Origin: Gammaproteobacteria bacterium | GTDB lineage: Bacteria > Pseudomonadota > Gammaproteobacteria > Pseudomonadales > Azotimanducaceae | Reading direction: 5' to 3' | Length of the DNA stretch: 64,000 bases | Assembly: GCA_021773565.1 (NCBI GenBank) | Contig: JAJFJZ010000025.1 | Coordinates: 356,827 to 420,826, forward strand | Shown: positions 33,210 to 42,902 of the stretch, one piece after another | Layout of the letters: every line of letters starts with the position of its first letter | Position numbering within the stretch: the first letter of the stretch is position 1 | Made by a program: the position numbers and the translations under genes | The notes under the pieces: generated by a model | The model's database searches: none | Seen by the model: only the letters and a program-made list of their open reading frames with translations | What the model was told of the DNA's origin: nothing

Positions 33210-35602
33210 TATACCGCCCCCCCAGATGAGGATTTGCTCTGCTGACAAGCCCGCCAGACCTTTTCACTCGTGGCAGGCATGCTGATATTTTTTATGCCAA
33301 TTGCATCCGTCACGGCATTTATCACGGCTGGAGGAGACCCGATAGCACCCGCTTCCCCACAACCCTTTACACCCAGTGGATTATGCGTGCAGGGAGTTAC
33401 CGTGGTATCGACAACAAAATTGGGAACATCGTCTGCTCTGGGCATGCAGTAATCCATGAAAGACCCGGTCTGCAATTGACCATATTCGTCATAAACCGCC
33501 TCCTCCAGCAGGGCCTGCCCGATACCCTGGGCCAGCCCTCCGTGCACCTGGCCTTCTACAATCATTGGATTAATAACCTTGCCAAAATCGTCCACCGCGA
33601 CAAACTGGATGATTTCAATTACTCCTGTATCCGGGTCTATCTCAAGCTCGCAAATATGGGTACCAGCCGGAAAAGTAAAGTTATCCGGATCATAGAATGC
33701 TGTAGCGGTTAAACCCGGCTCCAGATCTTCCGGAAACGTTGCGGGAAAGTAGGCCGCAGCTGCTACTTCAGCAAAATCCATGGATTGATTGCTGTCTCTA
33801 AGTGTGAAAGTTCCATCTTCAAAATCTATCAGATCAGCTTCACTGTCCAGTAAATGTGCAACTATCACTTTGCACTTGGAAATAATTTTATCGGTCGCCA
33901 ACACCAGTGCAGAGCCACCAACTGCAATTGAGCGTGACCCATATGTCCCCAAACCGTACTCAACGCGGCCTGTGTCACCGTGCACGATTTCTACACTGTC
34001 CAGATCAATTCCCAGCCGATCAGACACCACCTGGGCAAACGTAGTTTCATGCCCCTGCCCGTGACTGTGAGACCCGGTGAACACAGTAACATTACCCGTC
34101 GGGTTTACCCGAACTTCACCACTCTCAAATAATCCAACGCCTGCGCCCAGTTGCATGGCCAACTGGCTGGGTGCAAGCCCGCAGGCTTCGATATAGCAGG
34201 AAAACCCGAGTCCCCGCAATTTTCCACGAGATTGAGCTTCCGCCTTACGTTCGGCAAAACTATCGTACCTGGCCAGTTCGAGTGCCTTATCCAGACTGGC
34301 ACCATAATTCCCCGTGTCATAAACAAGTGCTACCGGCGTCTCGTAGGGGAAATCTGACGGCTGGATAAAGTTTCGTCGCCGTAACTCAGCCGGGTCTATA
34401 CCCAGTTCGCGTGCAGCAGTTTCAACTATCCGTTCAACCACATAAGTAGCCTCCGGTCGGCCTGCGCCACGATAGGCATCAACCGGTGTTGTGTTGGTGT
34501 ACACACCTTGCACTTCTACGTAGATGGCAGGTGTTTTGTACTGACCAGCCAACAATGTTCCGTACAGATAGGTAGGTACGGCAGACGCAAAAAGTGACAG
34601 ATAGGCACCCAGATTGGCGGTAGTTTTTACCCGCAGCCCCAAAAACAATCCCTGTTTATCCAGTGCCAGCTCTACCCTGGTGAGATGATCGCGACCATGG
34701 GCATCGCTTAGAAAGGACTCAGCCCGGTCACATGTCCACTTAACGGGACGGGAGACTTTTTTCGAAGCCCACGCAGCGGCTGTTTCTTCCGGGTAGACAA
34801 ATATTTTGGAGCCAAAGCCGCCCCCAACATCAGGCGCGATAATCCGCAACTTGTGTTCCGGCGCTAACTGTACAAAAGCAGAGAGTACCAGACGTTCAAG
34901 ATGCGGATTCTGGGAAGTGGTATAAATTGTATAACTGTCGTTAGTCGCATCAAATTCGGCGACAGCAGCGCGCGGTTCCATAGCATTGGGAATAAGCCGG
35001 TTATTCGACAAATCAAGCTGGCTAATATGATCAGCGCTTTCGAAAGCGGCATTGGTTTCTGCCTCGTCTCCCAGGGCCCACTCGTAGCAGAGGTTATTGG
35101 GTATTTCCGGATAAATCTGTTCAGCACTGATAGCACCAGCCAGTGAGATAACCGCATCCAGTTCTTCATAATCTACCAATACCTGCTCGGCAGCATCACG
35201 TGCTATTTGCAGACTTTCGGCAATAACCACGCCCAACGGTTCTCCAACATAATTTACACTGTCCACAGCCATTGTCGGATGGGGTGCTACCTTCATGGGA
35301 CTGTCATCCTTGGAAACCACTGCCCATCCGCAGGGTAAATCAGCGATCCCGTCCGCCGCCATTTCTGCGCCGCTTAATACAGCAAGTACCCCGGGCATGG
35401 CGAGGGCTGCGGACGCATCAATTTCCAGAATTCTGGCTCGCGCATGGGGTGAGCGTATAAAAACAGCATAGGTCTGCCGCTGCATCTCTACATCACTTAC
35501 ATAAGAGCCCTGGCCGGTAATAAACCGTACATCTTCCCGACGTTTAACCGACGCGCCTATTCCTGAATTGGAAACGCCAGCACTGGATACTGCCTTACTC
35601 AT
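33209..35602 (-). CDS. Molybdenum hydroxylase large subunit (form II CoxL-like)
   Basis: 797 aa molybdopterin cytosine-dinucleotide-binding catalytic subunit of the xanthine oxidase family. The active-site loop [12 protein letters not shown] identifies the form II/CoxL-like group rather than genuine form I CO dehydrogenase (AYxCSFR). Other motifs: [31 protein letters not shown] near the C-terminus with the catalytic Glu. The natural substrate of form II enzymes is not settled; purines, aldehydes and N-heterocycles are candidates. Start and stop overlap both neighbours (TGATG, TAATG). Confidence 0.93.
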   Translation of the reverse strand: MSKAVSSAGVSNSGIGASVKRREDVRFITGQGSYVSDVEMQRQTYAVFIRSPHARARILEIDASAALAMPGVLAVLSGAEMAADGIADLPCGWAVVSKDDSPMKVAPHPTMAVDSVNYVGEPLGVVIAESLQIARDAAEQVLVDYEELDAVISLAGAISAEQIYPEIPNNLCYEWALGDEAETNAAFESADHISQLDLSNNRLIPNAMEPRAAVAEFDATNDSYTIYTTSQNPHLERLVLSAFVQLAPEHKLRIIAPDVGGGFGSKIFVYPEETAAAWASKKVSRPVKWTCDRAESFLSDAHGRDHLTRVELALDKQGLFLGLRVKTTANLGAYLSLFASAVPTYLYGTLLAGQYKTPAIYVEVQGVYTNTTPVDAYRGAGRPEATYVVERIVETAARELGIDPAELRRRNFIQPSDFPYETPVALVYDTGNYGASLDKALELARYDSFAERKAEAQSRGKLRGLGFSCYIEACGLAPSQLAMQLGAGVGLFESGEVRVNPTGNVTVFTGSHSHGQGHETTFAQVVSDRLGIDLDSVEIVHGDTGRVEYGLGTYGSRSIAVGGSALVLATDKIISKCKVIVAHLLDSEADLIDFEDGTFTLRDSNQSMDFAEVAAAAYFPATFPEDLEPGLTATAFYDPDNFTFPAGTHICELEIDPDTGVIEIIQFVAVDDFGKVINPMIVEGQVHGGLAQGIGQALLEEAVYDEYGQLQTGSFMDYCMPRADDVPNFVVDTTVTPCTHNPLGVKGCGEAGAIGSPPAVINAVTDAIGIKNISMPATSEKVWRACQQSKSSSGGAV

Positions 35603-36093
35603 CAGACCACCTCCTGTTCGGTTGTCTTGCCGGGTGCCATTTCAAGTGCCGCGTTAAACATGGCCTTTACAATATTGTGATAACCCGTACACCTGCAGAT
35701 ATTGCCCTCAAGGCCCTCCCTTATGGCCGCCTCGTCCAGCACTTCACTATTATTAACCAGGTCAATGCCGCGCATGATCATCCCCGGGGTACAAAATCCG
35801 CACTGCAGGGCATGGTGCTCTTTGAAGGCAGCCTGCATTGGGTGTAAATCTGCGGGGCTACCGATCCCCTCGATGGTAGTTACAGCCTGGCCATCCACCT
35901 GGGCGGCCAGAACCGTGCAGGCCTTAACAGCCATACCGTTTAAGTGCACCGTGCAGGCACCACACTGGCTGGTGTCGCAGCCAATGTGTGTACCGCTTAA
36001 ATACAGCTGGTCGCGAATCACATCTGCCAGAAGTGCATTGGGAGTGATCTCCAGTTCTTCATCTACACCATTAACCGTCACGGAAATTTTCAT
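35602..36093 (-). CDS. Molybdenum hydroxylase iron-sulfur subunit (CoxS-like)
   Basis: 163 aa with two [2Fe-2S] domains: plant-ferredoxin type ([13 protein letters not shown] and the following KACTVLA Cys) and the C-terminal four-helix domain (QCGFCTPGM and [11 protein letters not shown]). GGGAGGG precedes ATG 36093. It feeds electrons from the Mo centre to FAD in the complex with the next two gene products. Confidence 0.94.
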   Translation of the reverse strand: MKISVTVNGVDEELEITPNALLADVIRDQLYLSGTHIGCDTSQCGACTVHLNGMAVKACTVLAAQVDGQAVTTIEGIGSPADLHPMQAAFKEHHALQCGFCTPGMIMRGIDLVNNSEVLDEAAIREGLEGNICRCTGYHNIVKAMFNAALEMAPGKTTEQEVV

Positions 36094-36122
36094 ACGCCCT
36101 CCCGGCTATTATTTTGTCTTTC

Positions 36123-36695
36123 TCATAAAAGGTTCCACAAGAGTAAAACGCCAACCACAATCGCAAGACCAATACCCACCCGAACACCTATTGAAGCTCC
36201 AGCACTTATTGCCGATGTATCCTCACTTGCAATGGCAATCGAGTCTGGTGCCACGGCGGTACTGAAGGCACTAAAAAAATCATCCGCCATTTTGCGCGCT
36301 GCCGCATCAATCAGGCGGGATCCTACCTGTGCAAGTTTACCGCCGACACGTGCTTCCACTGAATAACTTAACAAAGTGCTGTCTTTCGGGTTTTCTACTC
36401 CCGGCTGCAGGGTAACGCGCGCATTACCTTTACCAAAACCTACTGCCCCACCCTTGGCTGCTACAGCAATGCTGTACGATTCGGGTTCATTAATGTCAGA
36501 AAGTTTTAATTCGGCGGTAAAAGTCGCGCTTACCGGACCGATTTTTGCCTTAACCCTGGCTGTAAACGAGTCGTCCGATATTTTGGTCATTTCCTCGCAA
36601 CCCTGAAGGCTGGCAGCGAGTAAATCCGGATTATTAAGCGCCTGCCAAACAATAGTCTGGGGTGCCGGGATGAGGTATTGCCCGCTTTGCTCCAA
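36123..36695 (-). CDS. CoxG-like SRPBCC-domain membrane-anchored protein
   Basis: 190 aa. The first 145 residues form the START/SRPBCC fold of the CoxG family (PAPQTIVWQALNNPDLLAA, LQGCEEM, VKAKIGPVSATFTAE, GGKLAQVGSRLIDAAARKMADDFF). A C-terminal hydrophobic helix (about 168-188) anchors it. CoxG is thought to tether or assist maturation of molybdenum hydroxylases at the membrane. The start is TTG 36695, preceded by AGGGG; no ATG fits. First gene of the G-S-L-M operon. Confidence 0.88.
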   Translation of the reverse strand: MEQSGQYLIPAPQTIVWQALNNPDLLAASLQGCEEMTKISDDSFTARVKAKIGPVSATFTAELKLSDINEPESYSIAVAAKGGAVGFGKGNARVTLQPGVENPKDSTLLSYSVEARVGGKLAQVGSRLIDAAARKMADDFFSAFSTAVAPDSIAIASEDTSAISAGASIGVRVGIGLAIVVGVLLLWNLL

Positions 36696-36923
36696 GTTAG
36701 GCGACCCCTATTGCCAGAAGCATGGCCAAATACACAGCTATCCCGGCTGATTGAAATTTCACGACATGCCTCCCTGAAACAAAGCGCCTGTGGACTTGTC
36801 TCAACAATACCCAATAGTAGATTTCTGTACAATGCAGATTCCCCGGAAACACACGATCAGCGGAATGCCCGGACATCTTTACCCAACAGACACCAGGCGC
36901 ACGGCAGCTTTGCGTTGCACCCG

Positions 36924-38348
36924 GTGATTCGCCATTTATTAATCCTGTTTCTGTGCCTTTGTAATCTGATTGCACCGCAAGTTTATGCTGCATGGAAAGA
37001 ACCCGAGACGCTGGTCTCCCAGGTAAAAACACTCCAAATAAAATTCAACATTCCGGCTCTTGCTATTGTGCTGATGGATAAAAACCAGGTCTTGTATAGC
37101 AACACTTTTGCGCACCCGGCCACACAAAGGAGCGTATCAGTACACACCCCCTTTCGCGTTGGATCCATTACCAAAACCTTTACCGCGCTCACTCTGTTGC
37201 GATTGGCTGATGCTGGTAAAATCGAGTTGGACAAACCTGTTAAAGCGCTCCTGCCACCTGGAAGTTATGTTAATAGTTGGGAAAGTCAGTCGCCGCTCAA
37301 GGCAATTCATCTGTTGGAGCATACCTCCGGACTCAGTGATTTGAGCGCGCAGGAGTTTAACTCCAATGCCGTGCTTAGCCTGCGCCAGGCGATGGCTGTT
37401 AACCCGACCGCACGCACTACCCACTGGCCTCCAGGTACCCGACACTCCTACAGCAATGTGAACCCGGGGTTAAGCAGTCTGCTTATCGAGCAGGCCTCAG
37501 GTGGAAGTTTCGAAACAGCAGCAACACAATTACTAAGGGACATGGGTATGCCGGGAGCAGGTTTTAGCGAAGCAGACGCTCCAGACCTGCCGGGTGGTTT
37601 CAAAGCGGATGGCATAAGCCCTATACCTTACTGGAACATGAGCTTCAGGGCTTTTGGCGCGTTAAATGTTTCTGCTGAAGAAATGCAGGCCTTCCTGTAT
37701 TTTCTTCTAAACAAAGGCAAAACCCGCAATGGCAAAACCTTGTTGGCATCTACCTATTTTGAGCAGCTGTTCAAGCCACGAACCAGCCTCGCTGCACAGG
37801 CAGGACTCACGCTGGGTTACGGTGCAGGCCTGTATGGCTGGATAAAAAATGGCCAAGTCCTGTATGGGCACGGTGGAGACGCAGACGGGTATCTCAGTCG
37901 CTATGGAATACATCGTGAATCAGGGCGCGGGTATTTTGTCGTTATCAACACCGACAACCCAAAAGCCCTTGGGGAACTGCGAACCCTTATAGAGAATGCC
38001 TTGACCCAGGGATTGGAAGGCAAGTTGAGCAAGACAACAATACTTGCCGCCGCAATAGCTGAACAATATACCGGCACATATTACCCCTCTACAACACGCT
38101 TTGGTGTGCAGCAATGGCTGGCAGGGGAAAAAGAGCATGCGCAGCTTCGCCTGCAAAATGGAGCATTGGTGTTTTTACACCGTGGACGAAGAACAAAACT
38201 GATACCCACCGGTAAGCACCTGTTCCGACGTGCCGACGATCCGATAGCCAGCATTGCAATCATAAAGGGGCACGACGACAAACTTTACCTGCAAGGGGAG
38301 TTAGGCGAGTTTGTGCGTACAAATGGGGTAGCTGGACAAGATCGCTAG
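36924..38348 (+). CDS. Exported beta-lactamase-fold serine hydrolase (class C/esterase type)
   Basis: About 474 aa from GTG 36924, which opens a clear signal peptide (hydrophobic core LLILFLCLCNLI, cleavage after VYA). The serine beta-lactamase/D-Ala-D-Ala carboxypeptidase fold is shown by the SxxK motif GSITKTFTAL, the YxN motif HSYSNVNPG and a C-terminal HGGDADGYLSRYG (replacing KTG with HGG). The family includes esterases and peptidases, and real beta-lactamase activity is unlikely on this evidence alone. The open frame extends to 36678 but overlaps the divergent coxG-like gene. The 228-nt spacer contains no other feature I can name. Confidence 0.82.
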   Translation: MIRHLLILFLCLCNLIAPQVYAAWKEPETLVSQVKTLQIKFNIPALAIVLMDKNQVLYSNTFAHPATQRSVSVHTPFRVGSITKTFTALTLLRLADAGKIELDKPVKALLPPGSYVNSWESQSPLKAIHLLEHTSGLSDLSAQEFNSNAVLSLRQAMAVNPTARTTHWPPGTRHSYSNVNPGLSSLLIEQASGGSFETAATQLLRDMGMPGAGFSEADAPDLPGGFKADGISPIPYWNMSFRAFGALNVSAEEMQAFLYFLLNKGKTRNGKTLLASTYFEQLFKPRTSLAAQAGLTLGYGAGLYGWIKNGQVLYGHGGDADGYLSRYGIHRESGRGYFVVINTDNPKALGELRTLIENALTQGLEGKLSKTTILAAAIAEQYTGTYYPSTTRFGVQQWLAGEKEHAQLRLQNGALVFLHRGRRTKLIPTGKHLFRRADDPIASIAIIKGHDDKLYLQGELGEFVRTNGVAGQDR

Positions 38349-38352
38349 AACC

Positions 38353-38387
38353 TGTACAATCTGTTCCCCCCGTTCAGTTTATGTACA
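38353..38387 (+). promoter_or_regulatory. Two TGTACA boxes upstream of the MerR/MlrA-like gene
   Basis: TGTACA at 38353-38358 and 38382-38387, 29 nt apart, just before the start codon at 38399. The same hexamer recurs downstream of the gene (39440-39497). MlrA-type MerR proteins recognise TGTACA-containing inverted repeats, so autoregulation is likely. Confidence 0.55.
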
Positions 38388-38398
38388 AGTAAGTAGCG

Positions 38399-39364
38399 AT
38401 GAGCGAGCAGGAACTATACAGAATTGGAACCGTATCCAAACTTACGGGTATTTCTCCCGAGTGTTTGCGCGCCTGGGAGCGGCGATATGACATGCAACCC
38501 GCGCAGAAAACCGGTAAAACACGGTTTTATAGCCACGAACAACTACAAAATCTCAATAAAATCAAACGTTTGATCGATCAGGGACACCCCATAAGTAGCC
38601 TCGCCCAATTGGATACAAACCAGCTTAGTGCACGTTTAACACCGGTTGCAGAAATAAATCTGTCCTCTCAAGCGTCATTTGCATCAACTTTTTCTTCCAC
38701 AGGCGCTTACATGCCACGGCTACCAAATATTGGCCTGATAGGTGCAAACCTGATAATGCTGGAGCAAGACGACGGCACGTCGGAGCGCGTGGAGGTCACC
38801 CAGCGCTGGCACAATGTTGCGGAATTTCTTAATAGCCGGCCAAGTGAGTTAAACAACCTGACGGCCGTGGCATTATCAACCCCCACGCTAAACCTTAGCG
38901 AAATTCGTGATATCCATGTTCGCATGCCCGACCTAAGGGTGGTTGCGGTATATCAATATGCTTCAGAAACGCGCATAGAAGCTGTACGACAGAAGGGTAT
39001 TCCCCTGCTCGCCTGGCCTGTCACCTGGGATAAGCTGGTGGCGGTGTGCGCCCAACCTGTTGAATTTGAAATCGGCAAAACTACGCCAAAACGTTACGAC
39101 GACAGTCAGCTACTGGCAATTGCATCCGTGGCCAAGGACTATGGAGACAGCTCAACGAGGCACCTCGTTTCTCTTATTTCCAGCCTCAATGCTTATGAGC
39201 AGTACACTACTGAGCAGGTGCTGGAAGCACCCGAAGAAGCTGAGTTACATTGCCGTATCCGGGAAGATGTAAGCTTCGCCCGCGCGCAACTGGAACACAG
39301 CCTGGGCAACATCATTACTACCAGGGCAATCCCTATCCCTGAAAAATCCGGTTTTTCCAGTTAA
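38399..39364 (+). CDS. MerR-family regulator, MlrA/CarA-like (two-domain)
   Basis: 321 aa. N-terminal MerR winged HTH (residues about 7-75: RIGTVSKLTGISPECLRAWER, with the R-A-W-E-R-R-Y signature that distinguishes MlrA/CarA/LitR-type proteins). Residues about 100-230 look like a B12-binding-type Rossmann domain (NIGLIGANLIML, VVAVYQYAS), but without the DxHxxG cobalamin motif, and a helical tail follows. This suggests a MlrA-like regulator that has lost or never had B12 binding. Flanked on both sides by TGTACA boxes, it probably controls itself and the promoter downstream at 39463. Confidence 0.82.
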   Translation: MSEQELYRIGTVSKLTGISPECLRAWERRYDMQPAQKTGKTRFYSHEQLQNLNKIKRLIDQGHPISSLAQLDTNQLSARLTPVAEINLSSQASFASTFSSTGAYMPRLPNIGLIGANLIMLEQDDGTSERVEVTQRWHNVAEFLNSRPSELNNLTAVALSTPTLNLSEIRDIHVRMPDLRVVAVYQYASETRIEAVRQKGIPLLAWPVTWDKLVAVCAQPVEFEIGKTTPKRYDDSQLLAIASVAKDYGDSSTRHLVSLISSLNAYEQYTTEQVLEAPEEAELHCRIREDVSFARAQLEHSLGNIITTRAIPIPEKSGFSS

Positions 39365-39438
39365 CGTCACCACTATAGAGTGCGATTTCAGGGACTTTTC
39401 CGCGTACAAATCTTATTTCACATCCATCTGAAAATTAA

Positions 39439-39497
39439 TTGTACAAAACCTGTACAAAACTCTTGACTCATTCGATTAACTGTACATAATACGTACA
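39439..39497 (+). promoter_or_regulatory. Sigma70-type promoter embedded in four TGTACA-type boxes
   Basis: Boxes at 39440-39445, 39451-39456, 39481-39486 (TGTACA) and 39492-39497 (CGTACA), with spacings 11, 30 and 11, making two box pairs. Between and over them lies -35 TTGACT (39463-39468), a 16-bp spacer and -10 CATAAT (39485-39490). Binding would block or remodel the promoter. Likely target of the MlrA-like regulator, driving the PrcB-like lipoprotein gene. Confidence 0.6.
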
Positions 39498-39725
39498 ACA
39501 TTAACAGTTTCAGGCGTGAAATGGTTTCGTTGCAGTCCTCCCTTATAAGTGTCCTTCCCTATACGATACTAAGCTCGGCGCAGTTTGCCGACACGCCTTT
39601 TTTCTCCCTGCCGAGAAGGCCCGGACAAAGTAGTAGCGTCTGAAGGGATGCGAGTCAGGTAGTTTATACTGGCAGTACTCGCATCTCAGGCTTTCTCTGG
39701 CTCTCATAGAGGTTGTTGCCGGAAA
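39498..39725 (+). other. Long leader region between the TGTACA promoter and the PrcB-like gene
   Basis: About 228 nt without a convincing gene. A 40-codon plus-strand frame (39521-39643, hydrophobic N-terminal half) is open but has no ribosome site. Downstream, GATGCGAGT (39647-39655) pairs exactly with ACTCGCATC (39677-39685) across 21 nt. This may be a structured 5' leader or an attenuator. No known riboswitch consensus is visible. The minus-strand frame here looks like a shadow. Confidence 0.35.
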
Positions 39726-40259
39726 GTGAAAAATCATTTCGGCATTCCTCCTGCTCGGATCTTACCTTTACCTCTACTTTTTTTAATACTGATTGCCTTA
39801 GCGGGATGCACCGGTACACCGGAGGTTGTGAGTGTACTTGCATACCAGAACTGCGAACGGCTGACAGCAGGCGTTAAACGCATAGATTACTCGGAAATTG
39901 CGACCATTCGGGGTAGCGTAATGCTTGATTACAAGGAAGCCAGACCTTCGGATCAGTCACAGCCGCTTAAATTTCTCGCCCTCTCCAAAGGGGTGCAACC
40001 CACTTCGGGGTACGCCCTGAAGCTCGCCGATGGCGCTCGAATGGTTGCAGGAAAGCTGCAAATACCAGTCATATGGGAGACGCCCATGCCGGACAGTCTG
40101 CAAGCCCAGATGCTGACCCACCCCTGTCTGATAGTTGCACTGGACTGGCCTGTAGAAAAACCGGACGATATGAATATAGATTTTATCGACCAGGACGGCG
40201 AGATCATTGCTACCTATCCACAGACAGGTCTGGATGAACCTATCTCCGCTTCATACTAG
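39726..40259 (+). CDS. PrcB-family lipoprotein
   Basis: 177 aa. The signal peptide ends in lipobox ALAG|C (about residue 28), so it is an envelope lipoprotein. The C-terminal half (LSKGVQPTSGYALKLADGA, IPVIWETPMPDS, HPCLIVALD) fits the PrcB_C domain (PF14343), first known from the Treponema PrtP protease complex and common in unrelated lipoproteins. The start is GTG 39726. It is transcribed from the TGTACA-regulated promoter 228 nt upstream. Function is unknown. Confidence 0.72.
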   Translation: MKNHFGIPPARILPLPLLFLILIALAGCTGTPEVVSVLAYQNCERLTAGVKRIDYSEIATIRGSVMLDYKEARPSDQSQPLKFLALSKGVQPTSGYALKLADGARMVAGKLQIPVIWETPMPDSLQAQMLTHPCLIVALDWPVEKPDDMNIDFIDQDGEIIATYPQTGLDEPISASY

Positions 40260-40282
40260 CGCAGCACCGGTAGCAAAAATTC

Positions 40283-41293
40283 CTATGAGAGCAGTGTAAG
40301 TGCCAGTTCGGCGCGCGTACCCACACTGGCTTTATAAACCTCCAGGTCTACTTCATCCCCCATTGCACCCATCAGATATCGTTTGTACACACCCTGGCCT
40401 ATTGCAGCCAGTCGCCAATGAGAAAACGCCCGGTAGTAAGCTATGTCATCCAGGTGGCGACCGGTCTTAGCCTGATAAATTTCACACAGGCTGGCCTGAT
40501 CAATAAAACCGCCAGCCGCACTTGCAGGCACCGTGGCAAGGTCGACAGAATTCGCGGCAGCATCTTCCCAGGAATTTAGCAGATATCCCACATCGGCCAG
40601 TGGATCTCCAAGGGTACATAACTCCCAATCCAGCAAGGCCTGTATGCGACCTTTGCGTACAATCATATTTCCAAGCCGATAATCACCGTGCACGATTGTT
40701 GCACCAATTTGTTGTGGCAACCTTTCGTTCAACAACCTGAATGTTTCCTCCATTGCAGGAATTGGGTGGGTTTTGCTTGCTTCCCATTGGCGCGACCAGC
40801 GTTTTAGCTGGCGCGCCAGATAAGCTTCCTTACGTCCCAAAGCCCCCAGGCCCACTGTGTCCGGGTTAATCATGTGCAGACGGGCCAACACTTCTGCTAC
40901 ATCACGAGACAGTGAAAGGCGCGCATCTGCCGAGAGTACTTGTGCATCCTCAGCTGTATGCAATACATCACCGGAAACAAATTCAAAAATGCAAAAGGGT
41001 GTTTCGTTTACCGAGAGATCCTCGCAAAGCCCAAGGCATTCAGGTACAGGTACAGTGCTACCAGCCAGTGCAGAGATTATGCGATGTTCCCTTGCCACAT
41101 CATGTGCACTTTGCAGTACATGCCCCAGAGGTGGACGGCGCAATACAAATACTTTTCCGTTTGCATCTTCACATCGATAGGTGAGATTTGAACGGCCTCC
41201 GGCAATTAACTCAAAAGTGGCCGGGCCTTTAAAGCCCTCCACATGCGCATTTAACCACCGCGAAACGCGCTCTACTGCTATTCCCTCTGACAC
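40283..41293 (-). CDS. Aminoglycoside-phosphotransferase-fold kinase (ACAD10/YcbJ-like)
   Basis: 336 aa kinase-fold protein of COG3173. Motifs: the N-lobe GGRSNLTYRC (P-loop), catalytic VHGDYRLGNM (HGD brace) and metal-binding LLDWELCTLGDPLAD. Proteins of this group often lie next to acyl-CoA dehydrogenases and phosphorylate hydroxyacyl substrates or CoA-related compounds; none is adjacent here. Start GTG 41293 with GGGGAG upstream. It converges with the PrcB-like gene 23 nt away. Confidence 0.85.
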   Translation of the reverse strand: MSEGIAVERVSRWLNAHVEGFKGPATFELIAGGRSNLTYRCEDANGKVFVLRRPPLGHVLQSAHDVAREHRIISALAGSTVPVPECLGLCEDLSVNETPFCIFEFVSGDVLHTAEDAQVLSADARLSLSRDVAEVLARLHMINPDTVGLGALGRKEAYLARQLKRWSRQWEASKTHPIPAMEETFRLLNERLPQQIGATIVHGDYRLGNMIVRKGRIQALLDWELCTLGDPLADVGYLLNSWEDAAANSVDLATVPASAAGGFIDQASLCEIYQAKTGRHLDDIAYYRAFSHWRLAAIGQGVYKRYLMGAMGDEVDLEVYKASVGTRAELALTLLS

Positions 41294-41344
41294 TATCTAC
41301 TCCCCGTTATAATTAATCAGAGCTTCCCTGCTATTATAGGCCCT

Positions 41345-42868
41345 ATGCGCACAAGTTTAACCTCAGCATTTATTCTCCTCAGTTTTTGCTTGCTTGTGAC
41401 CGGATGTACCACACCCCCGCTTATTGGTGTCACTACACAACCAAATGATGCGCAGGCCGGAAAACTAACACTACAAAACAATAAGACCTACGCGGTACGC
41501 CCGGATTTGCTCATTTACACGGGTCTCGCCAACTATCAATATCCGGACGGATCCGTGTATGAAGGTGACTTTGTTGCTGGAAAACGACAAGGCAAAGGAC
41601 ACGAGATACTGCCAAGTGAAGAAGAATACGAAGGTGAATGGTACCAGGACCAACGGGAAGGTCAGGGGGTACTAATAATACCCGACCACAGTATTTACAC
41701 TGGCGCCTTCCGAAACAACCGGCGAGCCGGTTTTGGCATTCAAACCAGTCCCAGCGGCAGGTATGAGGGAGATTGGCTGGCTGATGTTCCACATGGTTTT
41801 GGTCACTTTACCGGTGTGGCAGGCCTTGAATATCTTGGTGAGTGGAAACTGGGTAAACGCGCGGGATATGGCGTAGGAATAACGCGCGCTCAAAGCCGAT
41901 ATGAAGGCATGTGGCGAGACAATCAACGTAGTGGCTACGGTGAAGAAACCCGCCTGGATGGCGGCCGATATCTGGGTGACTGGGTCGATAACAAGCAGGA
42001 AGGCCTGGGCGTATCCACCTTGCCTAACGGCGACACTCATTCCGGAGAATGGGCGTTTAATGCACCCATGGGCGCGGGTACCAGGAGGGATGAAAACGGT
42101 GTGCAACTAAGCGGAATGTGGTCTGGAACCAAATTGCGTGCAGGACTAGTGCAGCTGAGTAACAAAAAAAGCTATGCTGGCCCGTTGTACAACCCTCGAA
42201 AACAGGGCTTGAATCCACAGTTTCTTGCCTGGATAACGGAACAGGCCGGGGCAGGCAATGCCCAGGCACAACTCATGCTTGGTGAGGCATACTCCGACTA
42301 CAACCTACCCAAGCCGGACGAGGAAAAAGCTCGACGCTGGTTTGAACTCGCCGCGCAGCAGAATATGGTAGAAGGGAAGTATCGCCTTGCGCTGCTGTTC
42401 CTGCAAAATTCCCAAAACGTACCCCAGGCTATAAGCCTGTTAACTGAAGCGGCCGAACAACAACACGCCCTTTCAAGCCTGAAACTCGCATCGATGTATG
42501 AAAACGGTGAACATGTAGAACAAAGTATTGATACAGCAATAAAACTTTATGAGCAGGCCAGCAATCTTGGTAATTTGCAGGCCAGAAACAAACTGGCGTG
42601 GCTATTCGCCACCTCTTCCAGCGAACAGATTCGGGATGGCAGCAAGGCGCTGACCCTGGCAAGACCCATGGCTTATCTATTTGATACCTGGCCTTACCTT
42701 GAAACACTTGCAGCTGCGCTTGCAGAAACAGGCAATTACAGCAATGCTGTAACTGTACAAGAGAAAGCAATTGAGCGAGCAGAAAACGAGACCAATCCGG
42801 ATATACTGGCGCAGTTAAACCACAGACTGGATTTGTACAAAGCTGAAAAAGCATTTCGGTCCCACTGA
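41345..42868 (+). CDS. MORN-repeat and Sel1-repeat lipoprotein
   Basis: 507 aa. Signal peptide with lipobox LVTG|C (about Cys21). Residues about 57-240 hold some eight MORN repeats (YPDGSVYEGDFVAGKRQGKG, EYEGEWYQDQREGQG, RYEGDWLADVPHGFG and so on), beta-hairpins that bind membranes or scaffold proteins. Residues about 300-440 hold Sel1/TPR-like helices (AQLMLGEAYSD, ARRWFELAAQQ, AIKLYEQASNLGN). This looks like an envelope scaffold. It is read divergently from the phosphotransferase gene and is followed by an aminotransferase gene 34 nt away. Confidence 0.88.
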   Translation: MRTSLTSAFILLSFCLLVTGCTTPPLIGVTTQPNDAQAGKLTLQNNKTYAVRPDLLIYTGLANYQYPDGSVYEGDFVAGKRQGKGHEILPSEEEYEGEWYQDQREGQGVLIIPDHSIYTGAFRNNRRAGFGIQTSPSGRYEGDWLADVPHGFGHFTGVAGLEYLGEWKLGKRAGYGVGITRAQSRYEGMWRDNQRSGYGEETRLDGGRYLGDWVDNKQEGLGVSTLPNGDTHSGEWAFNAPMGAGTRRDENGVQLSGMWSGTKLRAGLVQLSNKKSYAGPLYNPRKQGLNPQFLAWITEQAGAGNAQAQLMLGEAYSDYNLPKPDEEKARRWFELAAQQNMVEGKYRLALLFLQNSQNVPQAISLLTEAAEQQHALSSLKLASMYENGEHVEQSIDTAIKLYEQASNLGNLQARNKLAWLFATSSSEQIRDGSKALTLARPMAYLFDTWPYLETLAAALAETGNYSNAVTVQEKAIERAENETNPDILAQLNHRLDLYKAEKAFRSH

Positions 42869-42902
42869 AACCAGGCAACTTTAAATCAAGCGAGCATCCA
42901 GC

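Noticed and set aside
33209..35602. Genuine aerobic CO dehydrogenase
   Set aside because: The loop is AYRGAGR (form II), not the form I AYxCSFR, and no coxDEF genes adjoin.
39543..39737. 64-aa minus-strand gene in the leader region
   Set aside because: No ribosome site, no recognisable domain, and it lies over the leader of the PrcB gene.
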